DNA of 64,000 bases from JAVVHH01 sp963848035. Lineage in GTDB: Bacteria; Pseudomonadota; Alphaproteobacteria; Acetobacterales; Acetobacteraceae. The position numbers and the translations under genes were made by a program. Of this stretch, positions 50,214 through 58,739 are shown in pieces. Position 1 is the first letter of the stretch, and every line of letters starts with the position of its first letter. The notes below the pieces were generated by a model, which made no database searches, had not been told where the DNA came from, and saw only the letters and a program-made list of their open reading frames with translations. The stretch lies in assembly GCA_963848035.1 (NCBI GenBank), contig CAWKCD010000001.1, positions 3,348,001-3,412,000 on the forward strand, in the 5' to 3' direction.

Positions 50214-50578
50214 TGGGCGCTGCTTGCGCCGGAGGTTGGCGCGGGTCCACCGCCGCCTCCGCCGGAATCCGAGCTGTCCTGCGCGGGCGCGATCTTTGAG
50301 AGCCCTACGTTGAGCAGCGGACGACGCCGGTCGGTGTAGAGCCTCGTCACCGCGCGGGCGGCTCCGTTGCCGCGGTCGGTCGTCGCCGCCGCTCCGGCGG
50401 TGAGGTCCCGCTTGTCGGCGACCATGGCGCGCAGATTGTAGTCGTTGACGCCGGTGGCTCGCCACGTGCCGGGCCGGTCGATCTCGTATTGAGGTCCGCA
50501 ACCGGCGGCCAGCATCGCGATCGCCAACGCTGCGGCCGGGCCCAAAGCGGCTCTGCTATTGAACGATGAAGCCCGCAT
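50210..50578 (-). CDS. Small lipoprotein beside the secretin
   Basis: A 122-residue lipoprotein with lipobox LAAGC (C27). It reads 'YEIDRPGTWRATGVNDYNLR', then a charged region, and ends in a Gly-rich tail (SDSGGGGGGPAP). Position between secretin and TadD-like genes suggests a CpaD-like or pilotin role in a pilus/secretion outer-membrane complex, though no CpaD motif is certain. It overlaps both neighbours. Confidence 0.75.
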   Translation of the reverse strand: MRASSFNSRAALGPAAALAIAMLAAGCGPQYEIDRPGTWRATGVNDYNLRAMVADKRDLTAGAAATTDRGNGAARAVTRLYTDRRRPLLNVGLSKIAPAQDSSDSGGGGGGPAPTSGASSAQ

Positions 50579-52115
50579 CGGGTCTGCTCCGGAGTTGCAG
50601 CATGGGGGCGCCGCGCGCGATCTGCCGTTGATTGAGGACGCGATCCAGGTCGGTCGCCGGTTTGAAGCCGTCGGTCGGCGTCTGGAGCTTGGTCGGGTCG
50701 GAGACCGGTTCGACGAGGTATGGTGTCACGATGATGACCAGTTCGGTCTCGTTGCGCTGGAATTGGCTCGATCGGAACAACGGGCCGATGATCGGCACCT
50801 CGCCGAGCCCCAGCACGCCGGAGTTGGTCTGTGTCGTATTGCGCTGGAGGAGCCCGGCGATCGCGAAGCTTTGCCCCGATCCCAACTCCACCGTCGTCTC
50901 GGCGCGGCGAACCTGAAGGGCCGGAATGGTGACCGAGCCGCTGGCGAGCGGGAGGCTGACGGCGCCGTTGTTGGTCAATTCGCTGACTTCGGGCCGGATC
51001 CGCAGGTTGAGCCGGTTCGGCCCAAGCACGGTCGGGACGAAGGCCAAGCTGACGCCGAACTGTTTGAAGTCGACCGTGATGGTGGTGCTGTTGCCGGTGC
51101 CGCTGCCGGATACGGGCACTGGAAACTCGCCGCCAGCCAAGAAGCTCGCGGTCTCGCCCGACTGCGCCGTCAGGTTGGGTTCGGCCAGAATGGTGATGAG
51201 CTGGTCGGCCGCCAGCGCGTCGATTACGGAATTGATGTCCAACTTACCGGTGGTGACGCCGGAGGCGAACCTGCTGGCGGTCGTCGCGAGGCTGCCCGCG
51301 CTCAGGCCGCCGCCAGCGATGGCGTTCACCGCTGTGGTGGCGGCGCCGCCGGTGCGAAAGCCGAGCACGAAGCTGCCGACATTGCCGAGAGCCTGCCAGC
51401 TGAACCCGAGCTCCCGGGTGATCTGCCGCGAGATCTCGGCGACGCGGACCCGGACGTTGACTTGGGTGGCGCTCAGCAGCTCGAGATTGTTGACGACCTC
51501 CCGGCCGTCGCCGACGAAGGAGCGGGCGACCGCTTCCACGCGCTGAGACACCGCTGCGTTGGAGACGGCGCCGGTCAGGAGATAGCTGGCCTTGCCGGTG
51601 GAGGCGACCCGCACCCTCTCTGCGCCGGACATGCTGCGCCGGATCGCGCTTTCGACCGCGCTCGCCGTCGGTGGGACGCTTCGCGCCGGCTGCAAGTCGG
51701 GACCGCCGGTGGCGAGCGACCCGGTGCCGGGGCGGATCGTCACGTCGTATTCGGCAATGGGTACGCCGGCATCGGCCGTCGCAATGATGGTGGTGCGGCC
51801 AGGCGCGACGCCCATGACGAAGATGGTGGTCGGGGACGCCGGTTGGACGCGGGCGATCCGCGGGTCCGCCGCGAGGATCGTGGAGGCCGGAGCCGGCAAC
51901 TGGATCAGTCGCCCGGAACCGGCATCGATGATGACCGGCACGGGGCGGGACGGAAGCGCCGGCTGAGGCGTGGTCGGGGTGGAGGTGCGCAGTCCCGGCA
52001 TATCGGTGAGCCCCGGCTCCGGACGAAGAGACGGCGGCAGCTGCGCGTAACCGATGGTGGGCGACAGGATGGCGCCACCAAGAAGAACAAGACCTATCGC
52101 GTTTTGTAGGCGCAT
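50556..52115 (-). CDS. cpaC: Type II/Tad pilus secretin, CpaC/RcpA family
   Basis: A 519-residue outer-membrane secretin with a signal (MRLQNAIGLVLLGGAILSPT, ending IGYAQ). 'IQLPAPASTILAADPRIARV' and 'VNLELLSATQVNVRVRVAEI'-type N-domain sequences are present (N0/BON-like region about 70-150). The secretin core includes 'LTAQSGETASFLAGGEFPVP', 'GVSLAFVPTVLGPNRLNLRI', 'EVSELTNNGAVSLP' and 'VPIIGPLFRSSQFQRNETEL', then 'VIIVTPYLVEPVS'. ATG 52115 gives a clean signal peptide; a GTG at 52154 would add 13 residues. First gene of a set with the two lipoproteins. The other Tad genes (TadA, B, C, CpaB, pilin) are not nearby. Confidence 0.9.
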   Translation of the reverse strand: MRLQNAIGLVLLGGAILSPTIGYAQLPPSLRPEPGLTDMPGLRTSTPTTPQPALPSRPVPVIIDAGSGRLIQLPAPASTILAADPRIARVQPASPTTIFVMGVAPGRTTIIATADAGVPIAEYDVTIRPGTGSLATGGPDLQPARSVPPTASAVESAIRRSMSGAERVRVASTGKASYLLTGAVSNAAVSQRVEAVARSFVGDGREVVNNLELLSATQVNVRVRVAEISRQITRELGFSWQALGNVGSFVLGFRTGGAATTAVNAIAGGGLSAGSLATTASRFASGVTTGKLDINSVIDALAADQLITILAEPNLTAQSGETASFLAGGEFPVPVSGSGTGNSTTITVDFKQFGVSLAFVPTVLGPNRLNLRIRPEVSELTNNGAVSLPLASGSVTIPALQVRRAETTVELGSGQSFAIAGLLQRNTTQTNSGVLGLGEVPIIGPLFRSSQFQRNETELVIIVTPYLVEPVSDPTKLQTPTDGFKPATDLDRVLNQRQIARGAPMLQLRSRPDAGFIVQ

Positions 52116-52226
52116 CGACTTTTGTCGCCAAAGAGCTGAGTGTAAGAATCTCACGTTTTTGCTACCAGGAGTAGTGGACCGATAACCATCTTCATGCGCT
52201 GTGGCAAAGCTGCAACATGCGTTTCG

Positions 52227-52985
52227 TCACCGCCGCACTGCGAGAGAGGCGATTTCATTGACGATCACCTTTGGCAGCCGGCTGACGTCGCCGATGTAGA
52301 CGATCTGCGGCTCACGACCACCGCGGCGTGCTTCGGTCGAATAGATAACCCTGGGTAGTGCTGGCCGCGCTTGGGCGGTCGGAGTCGCCCCTTCGGTCGG
52401 GCTGACAGTCGGCTCGGCGCCGGACCAATCGAGTAGCGAGCGGGCGCTTTCGCCGCGCAGCTTGGCTCCCGGCAAAGCTGCGCGCACGCGCTGGAGGTAA
52501 GGACCTCCGAGAGACGGCGTCGCCGAGTGATAATGCGCCACCGCCGTCGCCCAATCCGGGACGCGCGCTCGTTCGGTGGCGAGCAGGCGGGCTGCGGCTT
52601 GGGCATTGCGCTCCGGGTCGAACGCCTCATCGAGCGAACGGAAGAGATCGGGATGATAGGCGATGTCGATCTGGAAGCAGCCGACATCGATATAGGGATA
52701 GCCCCGTTGCATCAGCGCCAGCACGGCGTCGATCGCCTCGGCTTTGGAGTCGAAATAGTAGCCGCGGCCGGCGGCATTGATCGTCCAGGGCCAGGGCGCG
52801 GCGCCGAGCGGACCATGCTGGCGACCGCTCTCGACCGTCCCGACGGCGGACAGAACGCCGGCGGGCACGTTCCAATCCCGTTCGGCGCGGGCTGCCGAGG
52901 CATCGCACGCGCGGTCGGCTTCCTGTGCCATGGCGGGTCCGCCCAACAAGGCGAGGGCGGTCAGAAGGAGACGGGCGTATCGCAT
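52227..52985 (-). CDS. Lytic transglycosylase (SLT domain), exported
   Basis: A 252-residue exported protein with signal RYARLLLTALALLGGPAMAQ. The SLT-type catalytic Glu is E52 in 'VLSAVGTVESGRQ'; downstream are 'GYPYIDVGCFQIDIAYHPDL', like the GxmQi motif, and 'ATAVAHYHSATP', the AYN-like region. It probably cuts peptidoglycan so that an envelope complex can assemble. It overlaps the GT87-like gene's end by 25 bases and precedes the secretin gene with 111 bp between. Confidence 0.85.
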   Translation of the reverse strand: MRYARLLLTALALLGGPAMAQEADRACDASAARAERDWNVPAGVLSAVGTVESGRQHGPLGAAPWPWTINAAGRGYYFDSKAEAIDAVLALMQRGYPYIDVGCFQIDIAYHPDLFRSLDEAFDPERNAQAAARLLATERARVPDWATAVAHYHSATPSLGGPYLQRVRAALPGAKLRGESARSLLDWSGAEPTVSPTEGATPTAQARPALPRVIYSTEARRGGREPQIVYIGDVSRLPKVIVNEIASLAVRR

Positions 52986-54176
52986 GCGAGCGGTCTCCAG
53001 GAGGTATCGAGGTGGCCTCGGCGGTCCGCACGCCAGGCGAGGGCGGCGACGGCCGCGGTGCTGCAGAAGAGCAGCGAGACGGGAATCGCGACGAGCATCA
53101 GCAAAGCCGGCCAACACCAGGCGAGTGCGAGTGCGAACCGGGCCAAGGCTCGGTCCGTGCGCGACAGGGTCACGATGGCGACGGCGAGCGCGGTCATGTC
53201 GTAGGAGTGGATCCAGGGCGAGGCGAGGCAGGCCAAGGCGAGGGTCAGCGCCACGCGGAGGCGCGGCTCTGCGCCCGGGCGGCGCCATGCGAGGAAGGTG
53301 ACGACGGCGCAGGCGGCGGTGACGAGGCACTGGATGGCGTAGGCGACCGTCAGCGTCGCTCCCAGGGAGCGGCCGGCCATGAAGGCGCTGGCAAAGATGT
53401 GTTGGGCGCTGGCCGGGTCCCAGGGCGCCTCGAAATACGCTTGGATGGCCGGCCGCGCGATCGTGGCGTAGTCGGTCCAGGCTTGGGACCCGAAACATGC
53501 CCAGGATAGGCCGACGATCGCCGCGCCGACTGCAAGCGCGGTCATGGCCGCCCGCCAATGGGCGCCGGCGACCAGGCAGATCGGGACGAGGAGGGCGAGC
53601 TGCGGCTTCAGGATCAGCATGCCCAAGAGCGCCCCGGCCAAGAGGGGGCGGCGTTGCAGCAGCGAAAGGCCGCCGACAAGCAGTGCCGCGGTCAGGGCGC
53701 CGTTCTGTCCGATCAGGATGTTGTCGGCGATCGCCGGGCTGAGCAGGACGGAAGCGCAGAGGGGTCGCTCGAGCCCGGCGAGGCAAAGCATGCTCCACAA
53801 CAGGAGGAGTGTCGCGGCGGTGTAGAACAGGAACGACCAGCCAAGCGGCAGGTGTGCCAGCGGCGCCGCTAGCATCAGGGTTGGCGGTGGATAAGGCCAT
53901 ATCTGGTTCGGCATGCCCTGTCCGAACCAATCGCGCAGGCTCTGGGTGAACAGCGCCGGGTCGGCGAGCGCTGCGGTGTCATTGAGGAGAGCCAGTTGGC
54001 CTGCGCCCCAGAGCGCGGTGAAGTCACGGGCTGCGATAGCGGTCCGGTCTGCGGTGAGGTCTGGGATCGGCGCGACCCAGAGCACCCACGCGGTGAGGAT
54101 CGCCGGAAGCAGGGCGGCGCCGAGGAATGCCGGAACTTGGCGGATTCCGGGTGAACGAAGATCCTGCGGCGGTCAT
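52961..54176 (-). CDS. GT87/DUF2029-like polyprenyl-linked glycosyltransferase, possibly with one frameshift at the N-terminus
   Basis: A ~400-residue multi-helix membrane protein. 'FTALWGAGQLALLNDTAAL' and 'QIWPYPPPTLMLAAPLAHLP' (the WPYPP region) are typical of DUF2029/GT87 mannosyltransferases, as is the run of hydrophobic helices. A GTG start at 54085 is possible but would cut the first helix. Reading from ATG 54176 (MTAAGSSFTRNPP) and dropping one base at AA 54134-54135 joins 'SPAFLGAALLPAILTAWVLW' to the body; length is then 3n+1. A frameshift like others in the window is therefore suspected. It probably transfers sugars from a lipid carrier on the periplasmic face. Confidence 0.8.
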
Positions 54177-54227
54177 TGGGAGCGGGCATATTGCCTTGCT
54201 CAAGCTCGATTGCTCCTGATGCGCAGG

Positions 54228-54428
54228 CTAGGGCGGGGTGGGGGGGCTACTCGGGTCGAGCTGGCTCAGAGCGACCTGGTCGACCTCGTCGGGCGCCCAA
54301 GGATCGATATCCGCGGCGGCGGGAATGCGCGGCGGGGGCGGAGCGCTGGCGACGGCGGCCGCAAACGCGATCATGGCGAGGAAGAGGTAATCGACACGGC
54401 GCACGACGATGATCCCATAGACCTGCAT
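54228..54428 (-). CDS. Possible small membrane protein, 66 residues
   Basis: An ATG-started frame with one hydrophobic stretch (VDYLFLAMIAFAAAVASA) followed by a Pro/Asp-rich tail ('PPPPRIPAAADIDPWAPDEV'). It has no close match in my knowledge and no strong ribosome site. The 3' part overlaps nothing else. It could be a small envelope protein or a chance frame in GC-rich DNA. Confidence 0.4.
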   Translation of the reverse strand: MQVYGIIVVRRVDYLFLAMIAFAAAVASAPPPPRIPAAADIDPWAPDEVDQVALSQLDPSSPPTPP

Positions 54429-54606
54429 GCACCGTGCCAGAGAAACCTTAAGAGTTGGTTGACAGGGAGCCTCGCGAGGCGGGGCAGACGAACCGTCCTG
54501 AAGGCTTCATCAATCCACAATATTCGCTCGACAGGGCGCTAAAAATGCGTCTTTTTCACCGCAACCTGAGCGCGGGTGACGCAGCTCCGGACGGGGGGAA
54601 TTCGGG

Positions 54607-55986
54607 ATGATCGTAAAACGAATGCGACGCGCGCTGTTGGTTGCGCTCGGTGTGGGAATTGGTGTGGCGCTGGCGCCGGGCGCGGCACGTGCGGCCGGAC
54701 AGACGATCACCGTCTGGTGGAACCAGGGCTTCTATCCGACCGAGGACGAAGCGCTCCGCACCACGATCGCCGCCTATGAGAAGGAGAGCGGCAACAAGGT
54801 CGATCTCACCTTCTATAATGGCTCCGACCTGCCGGCGAAGATCATCGCGGCGCTGACGACGGGCAACGTGCCGGACCTTTGCTACGTCGATAACGGCGAC
54901 TTCCTGCTGCTGCCGCAGGCGGCGTGGAACGACCGGTTGGCCGATGTCAGCGATGTGGTGGCGACGCAGCAGGGCGAGTACAGCAAGACGGCGCTGACGG
55001 CTGCGCGGCTATACAACAACGTCGCGCACAAGCGTAGCGACTATGGCGTGCCGCTGAAGCAGCAGGCGCTGCATTACTCGGTGTGGCGGCCGCTGGTGGA
55101 GCAGGCGGGGTTCAAGGACAGCGACATCCCGCAGACCTGGAACGACTATTTCAAGTTCTTCGAGACCGTGCAGCAGAAGCTTCGCGACAAGGGGCAGCGG
55201 ATCTTCGGCGTCGGGTATACGCTGTCGACGAAGGATTCGGACGGCATCTACCTGTTCAACCAATTTCTCGTCGCCTATGGCGGCGGCGGTATCGTGACGC
55301 CGGACGGAAAGCTTCATGCGGACGATCCCGCGATCAAGAAGGCGGCCGTCGATGCGCTGACCGCGCTGACCAAGCCTTACAAGGATGGGTTCGTGCCGCC
55401 GGGCGCGATCAACTGGGGCGATCCGGACAACAACAGCGCGTTCTACGCCAAGCAGATCGTCATGACGCCGAACGCGACGATCTCGATCGCGGTCGCGCAG
55501 ATGGAGAAGACCGAGCAGTATTACAAGCAGATCATCACCATGCCGCAACCGACCGGGCCGGACGGCAAGCCGGTGACGAGCCTGGTGTCGGTCAAGCTGG
55601 CGTTCATCCCGAAGGCGGCCGGCCATGTCGACGTGGCGAAGGATTTCCTCAAATACCTGATCCAGCCGAAGAACCTGGGCGACTACCTCGCGCAGGCGCG
55701 GGGGCGGTGGCTGCCGGTGATGCCGTCGATCGTCAAGAACGATCCGTTCTGGCTGGACCCGAAGGATCCGCACCGGCCGGTGGCAGTCAAGCAGGAGCTG
55801 GACGGGCCGACGATGCCGTGGTTCCAGGCGTTCAATCCGGCCTATGCCGATGTGAACGCGAACCAGGTGTGGGGCAAGGCGGAGGCGGCGATCATGCAGG
55901 GCGGCAAGACGCCGGAGCAGGCCGCTGAGCAGGCGCTGGCGGAGATCAAGGAGTTGTTCGCCAAATATCCCGTGCCGTCGGAGTAG
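54607..55986 (+). CDS. ABC transporter sugar-binding protein, family 1
   Basis: A 459-residue periplasmic binding protein with a signal (RRALLVALGVGIGVALAPGA, cleavage near ARA). 'QTITVWWNQGFYPTEDEALR', 'LPAKIIAALTTGNVPDLCYV' and 'QQALHYSVWRPLVEQAGFKD' mark the UgpB/MalE-like family for oligosaccharide or polyol uptake. A 178-bp leader before it holds the promoter; the following two permease genes form its transporter. No ATPase gene follows. Confidence 0.92.
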   Translation: MIVKRMRRALLVALGVGIGVALAPGAARAAGQTITVWWNQGFYPTEDEALRTTIAAYEKESGNKVDLTFYNGSDLPAKIIAALTTGNVPDLCYVDNGDFLLLPQAAWNDRLADVSDVVATQQGEYSKTALTAARLYNNVAHKRSDYGVPLKQQALHYSVWRPLVEQAGFKDSDIPQTWNDYFKFFETVQQKLRDKGQRIFGVGYTLSTKDSDGIYLFNQFLVAYGGGGIVTPDGKLHADDPAIKKAAVDALTALTKPYKDGFVPPGAINWGDPDNNSAFYAKQIVMTPNATISIAVAQMEKTEQYYKQIITMPQPTGPDGKPVTSLVSVKLAFIPKAAGHVDVAKDFLKYLIQPKNLGDYLAQARGRWLPVMPSIVKNDPFWLDPKDPHRPVAVKQELDGPTMPWFQAFNPAYADVNANQVWGKAEAAIMQGGKTPEQAAEQALAEIKELFAKYPVPSE

Positions 55987-55991
55987 CCGAC

Positions 55992-56891
55992 ATGGATGCC
56001 GGTCCCCTGAGCGCGGCTGAAACGAAGCGGAAGGCTGCGCCGCGGGACCGGCTCCAGGCGGGGCGCAATGCGGCCTGGCCGGTGGCGTTCGTGCTGCCGT
56101 ATGTGCTCGTGTTCCTGCTGTTCGTGGTCTACCCGGTCGGTTACGGCCTCTGGCTCGGCCATGACCCGGCGAGCTATCGGGCGCTATTCGCCGATCCGAT
56201 CTACCTGCACACGGTCGTCAACACGCTGCTGTTCCTGGCGATCGGCGTGAACGTCAAGCTGTTCCTGGCGCTGATGCTGTCCGGCTTCTTCATGCGGCGG
56301 GAGCGGTGGATCAAGTGGCTGCTGCTGGTGTTCATCCTGCCCTGGGCGGTGCCGGCGATCCCGACGTTCATCTCGATCAACTGGATGCTCAACTCGCAGT
56401 GGGGGCTGATCAACAACATCATCTGGGTGGGGTTCCAGACGGATGGGCCGCCGTGGCTCGATAATGCGACGCTGGCGATGGCGTCGAACATCGTTGCCTA
56501 TATATGGAAGTGGACGCCGTTCTGGACGTTGATCTTCCTGGCGGGGCGGATGGCGATCCCGCAGGAGCTGTATGAGAGCGCGGATGTCGATGGGGCGCGG
56601 GGGTTCGACCGGTTCGTCTATGTGACGTTCCCGATCATGGCCAATCTCTACACGGTCTGCACCCTGCTCTCGACGATCTGGACGCTGGGGGACTTCAACA
56701 CGGTGCATTTCGTGAGCGGCGGCGGGCCGGCGCTGCAGACGCATGTGCTGGCGACGTTGGGACTAAGGGATGCGTTCGAGTTGAGCGAGCCGCGGCTGGG
56801 GATGGCGGCGGTGATCTCGGCGCTGCCGCTGCTGATCCCGCTGGTGATCATCCTGATGCGGCAGTTGCGGCGGGGCGAGGTGCAGCTGTGA
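55992..56891 (+). CDS. Carbohydrate ABC transporter permease (MalF/UgpA type)
   Basis: A 299-residue inner-membrane permease with about six helices: 'VAFVLPYVLVFLLFVVYPVG' and later 'ELYESADVDGARGFDRFVYV' (the EAA loop). It follows the binding-protein gene after five bases and overlaps the next permease by GTGA. Confidence 0.92.
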   Translation: MDAGPLSAAETKRKAAPRDRLQAGRNAAWPVAFVLPYVLVFLLFVVYPVGYGLWLGHDPASYRALFADPIYLHTVVNTLLFLAIGVNVKLFLALMLSGFFMRRERWIKWLLLVFILPWAVPAIPTFISINWMLNSQWGLINNIIWVGFQTDGPPWLDNATLAMASNIVAYIWKWTPFWTLIFLAGRMAIPQELYESADVDGARGFDRFVYVTFPIMANLYTVCTLLSTIWTLGDFNTVHFVSGGGPALQTHVLATLGLRDAFELSEPRLGMAAVISALPLLIPLVIILMRQLRRGEVQL

Positions 56892-57739
56892 GCGCGGTGA
56901 CGGGGCGGCGGCGTGGCGGGTCGGTCGCGGCGGCGTTCGTGGGCGTGTTGGTGCTGATTTGGACGCTGGCGCCGCTGTACAACATGATCCTGGTCGCGGT
57001 GCAGGAGAAAGAGGACGTCTTCAGCACCAACATCTGGCCGCCGCATCCGACGCTGCATGCGTTCGAGACGGTGGTGACGGAGAATTACTGGTACGTCGCA
57101 TCGTTCTGGCCGCAGATGGGGAACAGCCTGTTCGTGGGCGTGATCGTGGCGCTGCTGACGCTGTTGATCGGGTCGGCGACGAGTTTTGCGATCATGCGGC
57201 TGCGGATCCGGCTGGGGTGGTTGCTCACGAATGCGGCGCTGCTGACCTACGTGATCCCGATGTCGTTCCTGGCGATCCCGTTCTACAACATCATGAACCA
57301 TTACGGGCTGGTCGACTCGCGGTGGGCGGTGATCGCGATCGAGGTGACGTTCGCGACGCCCTACGCGATCTTCATATTTTCTCAATATGCCTCGAGTATA
57401 CCGATGGAGTTGGACGAATCGGCGCGGATCGATGGCGCCAGTCCGGGGCAGATCTATTGGCGGATCTTCTTGCCGCTGATGGCGCCGGCGTTGGTGGCGG
57501 TGGGGACTTATGCGCTTCTGTTGGCTTGGAACGAGTATCTGTATGCGTTTTTGCTGCTGTCTTCGGACCAACGGCTGACCGTTCCGGTCGTGCTCGGGAA
57601 GTTCCTCAACAGCGACGAGGCACCTTGGAATTATCTCATGGCGGCGTCCATCATCTATGCGCTGCCGCCGCTGGTGATCTACTACAGCTTGCGGCGGTAT
57701 ATGACGGCCGGGCTGACGATGGGCGGCGTGAAAGGCTGA
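56888..57739 (+). CDS. Carbohydrate ABC transporter permease (MalG/UgpE type)
   Basis: A 283-residue inner-membrane permease starting at GTG 56888. 'LDESARIDGASPGQIYWRIF' is the EAA loop and 'LPLMAPALVAVGTYALLLAW' follows, ending 'YMTAGLTMGGVKG', typical of MalG. It pairs with the preceding permease. Confidence 0.92.
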   Translation: MSAVTGRRRGGSVAAAFVGVLVLIWTLAPLYNMILVAVQEKEDVFSTNIWPPHPTLHAFETVVTENYWYVASFWPQMGNSLFVGVIVALLTLLIGSATSFAIMRLRIRLGWLLTNAALLTYVIPMSFLAIPFYNIMNHYGLVDSRWAVIAIEVTFATPYAIFIFSQYASSIPMELDESARIDGASPGQIYWRIFLPLMAPALVAVGTYALLLAWNEYLYAFLLLSSDQRLTVPVVLGKFLNSDEAPWNYLMAASIIYALPPLVIYYSLRRYMTAGLTMGGVKG

Positions 57740-57740
57740 G

Positions 57741-58739
57741 TTGGGTTTGAAGTTCACGGTCATCATTGCGACGCGCAATCGCACGGAGCTGTTGCCGCGG
57801 TCGCTGCATGCGGTGGCGGCGCAGAGCCATCCGAACATCGAGCTGATCGTCATCGACGACAGCACGAGCGAGGAGACGCGGGCGGCGAACGCGGCGGTGG
57901 TGCGGGAGATATTCCCGGCGGCGGTTTATCTGCCGATGCCCGAGGATCAGCGCGGGCGGGGGCCGGGGTTTCCGCGCAACCACGGCATGGCGCACGCGAC
58001 GGGCGACTACATCGCGTTCCTCGATGACGATGACGAGTGGATCGATCCGGCCAATCTGGCCGTCGTTTCGGGCATCCTGGAGCGGCATGGGTTCGACGTT
58101 CACTTCACCGACCACGAGGCGATGCTGGTCAGCGGGGCGATCTATCCGCCGCCGGTTTGGACCGAGGATCTGGGGCAGAAGCTGCCGGCGGCCGGGCTTT
58201 CGCCGCAGGACGGAAGCTATCTCGTGCCGGTGGACAAGATGCTGCTGAGCGATGGGTTCGCGCATCTGAACAATACGGTGGTGCGGCGGTCGCTAATGCA
58301 GGACGGGCTGCATGGGTTCGATCTGCGGATCACCTACGAGGAGGATCGGGAGATCTATTTCCGGTTCCTCGATCAGGCCGATGCGATCGGCTACACGCCT
58401 CGATTGGTGGCGCGGCATCACATTCCGGCTGGGGCCAACCGGCCGAGCGCGTCGAACACGGTGCCGGACGAGGAGAAGGATGCGTCGCGGCTGCGGTATT
58501 TCGACAATCTGATCGCGTCGGCGCGGCTGGAGCTGATCCGGGAGCGGGCGCGGCGGGAGCGGATCTACACGCTGAAGCGGATCGCGCAGCGGGAGGCCGG
58601 GAAGGGCAATCTCGCCGATGCGCGGCATTTCGGGACCGAGGCGCTGCGGGCGGCGTTCGGTTACAAGTGGGCGATGTATATGGGCTGGCTTTGGGTGCGC
58701 AGCGCGTTCGCGCCGGGCAAGTCGGGGTCAGCGGCGTAG
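57741..58739 (+). CDS. Family 2 glycosyltransferase
   Basis: A 332-residue glycosyltransferase. The GT-A nucleotide-binding start 'FTVIIATRNRTELLPRSLHA' and the metal motif in 'YIAFLDDDDEWIDP' (DxD) are present, with the acceptor side at 'YEEDREIYFRFLDQAD'. There is no membrane helix. TTG 57741 was chosen for the AAAGG site five bases upstream; another TTG lies at 57747. It follows the permease gene by one base in the place where an ATPase gene would be expected. The stop overlaps the convergent cobC gene by 12 bases. Confidence 0.87.
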   Translation: MGLKFTVIIATRNRTELLPRSLHAVAAQSHPNIELIVIDDSTSEETRAANAAVVREIFPAAVYLPMPEDQRGRGPGFPRNHGMAHATGDYIAFLDDDDEWIDPANLAVVSGILERHGFDVHFTDHEAMLVSGAIYPPPVWTEDLGQKLPAAGLSPQDGSYLVPVDKMLLSDGFAHLNNTVVRRSLMQDGLHGFDLRITYEEDREIYFRFLDQADAIGYTPRLVARHHIPAGANRPSASNTVPDEEKDASRLRYFDNLIASARLELIRERARRERIYTLKRIAQREAGKGNLADARHFGTEALRAAFGYKWAMYMGWLWVRSAFAPGKSGSAA

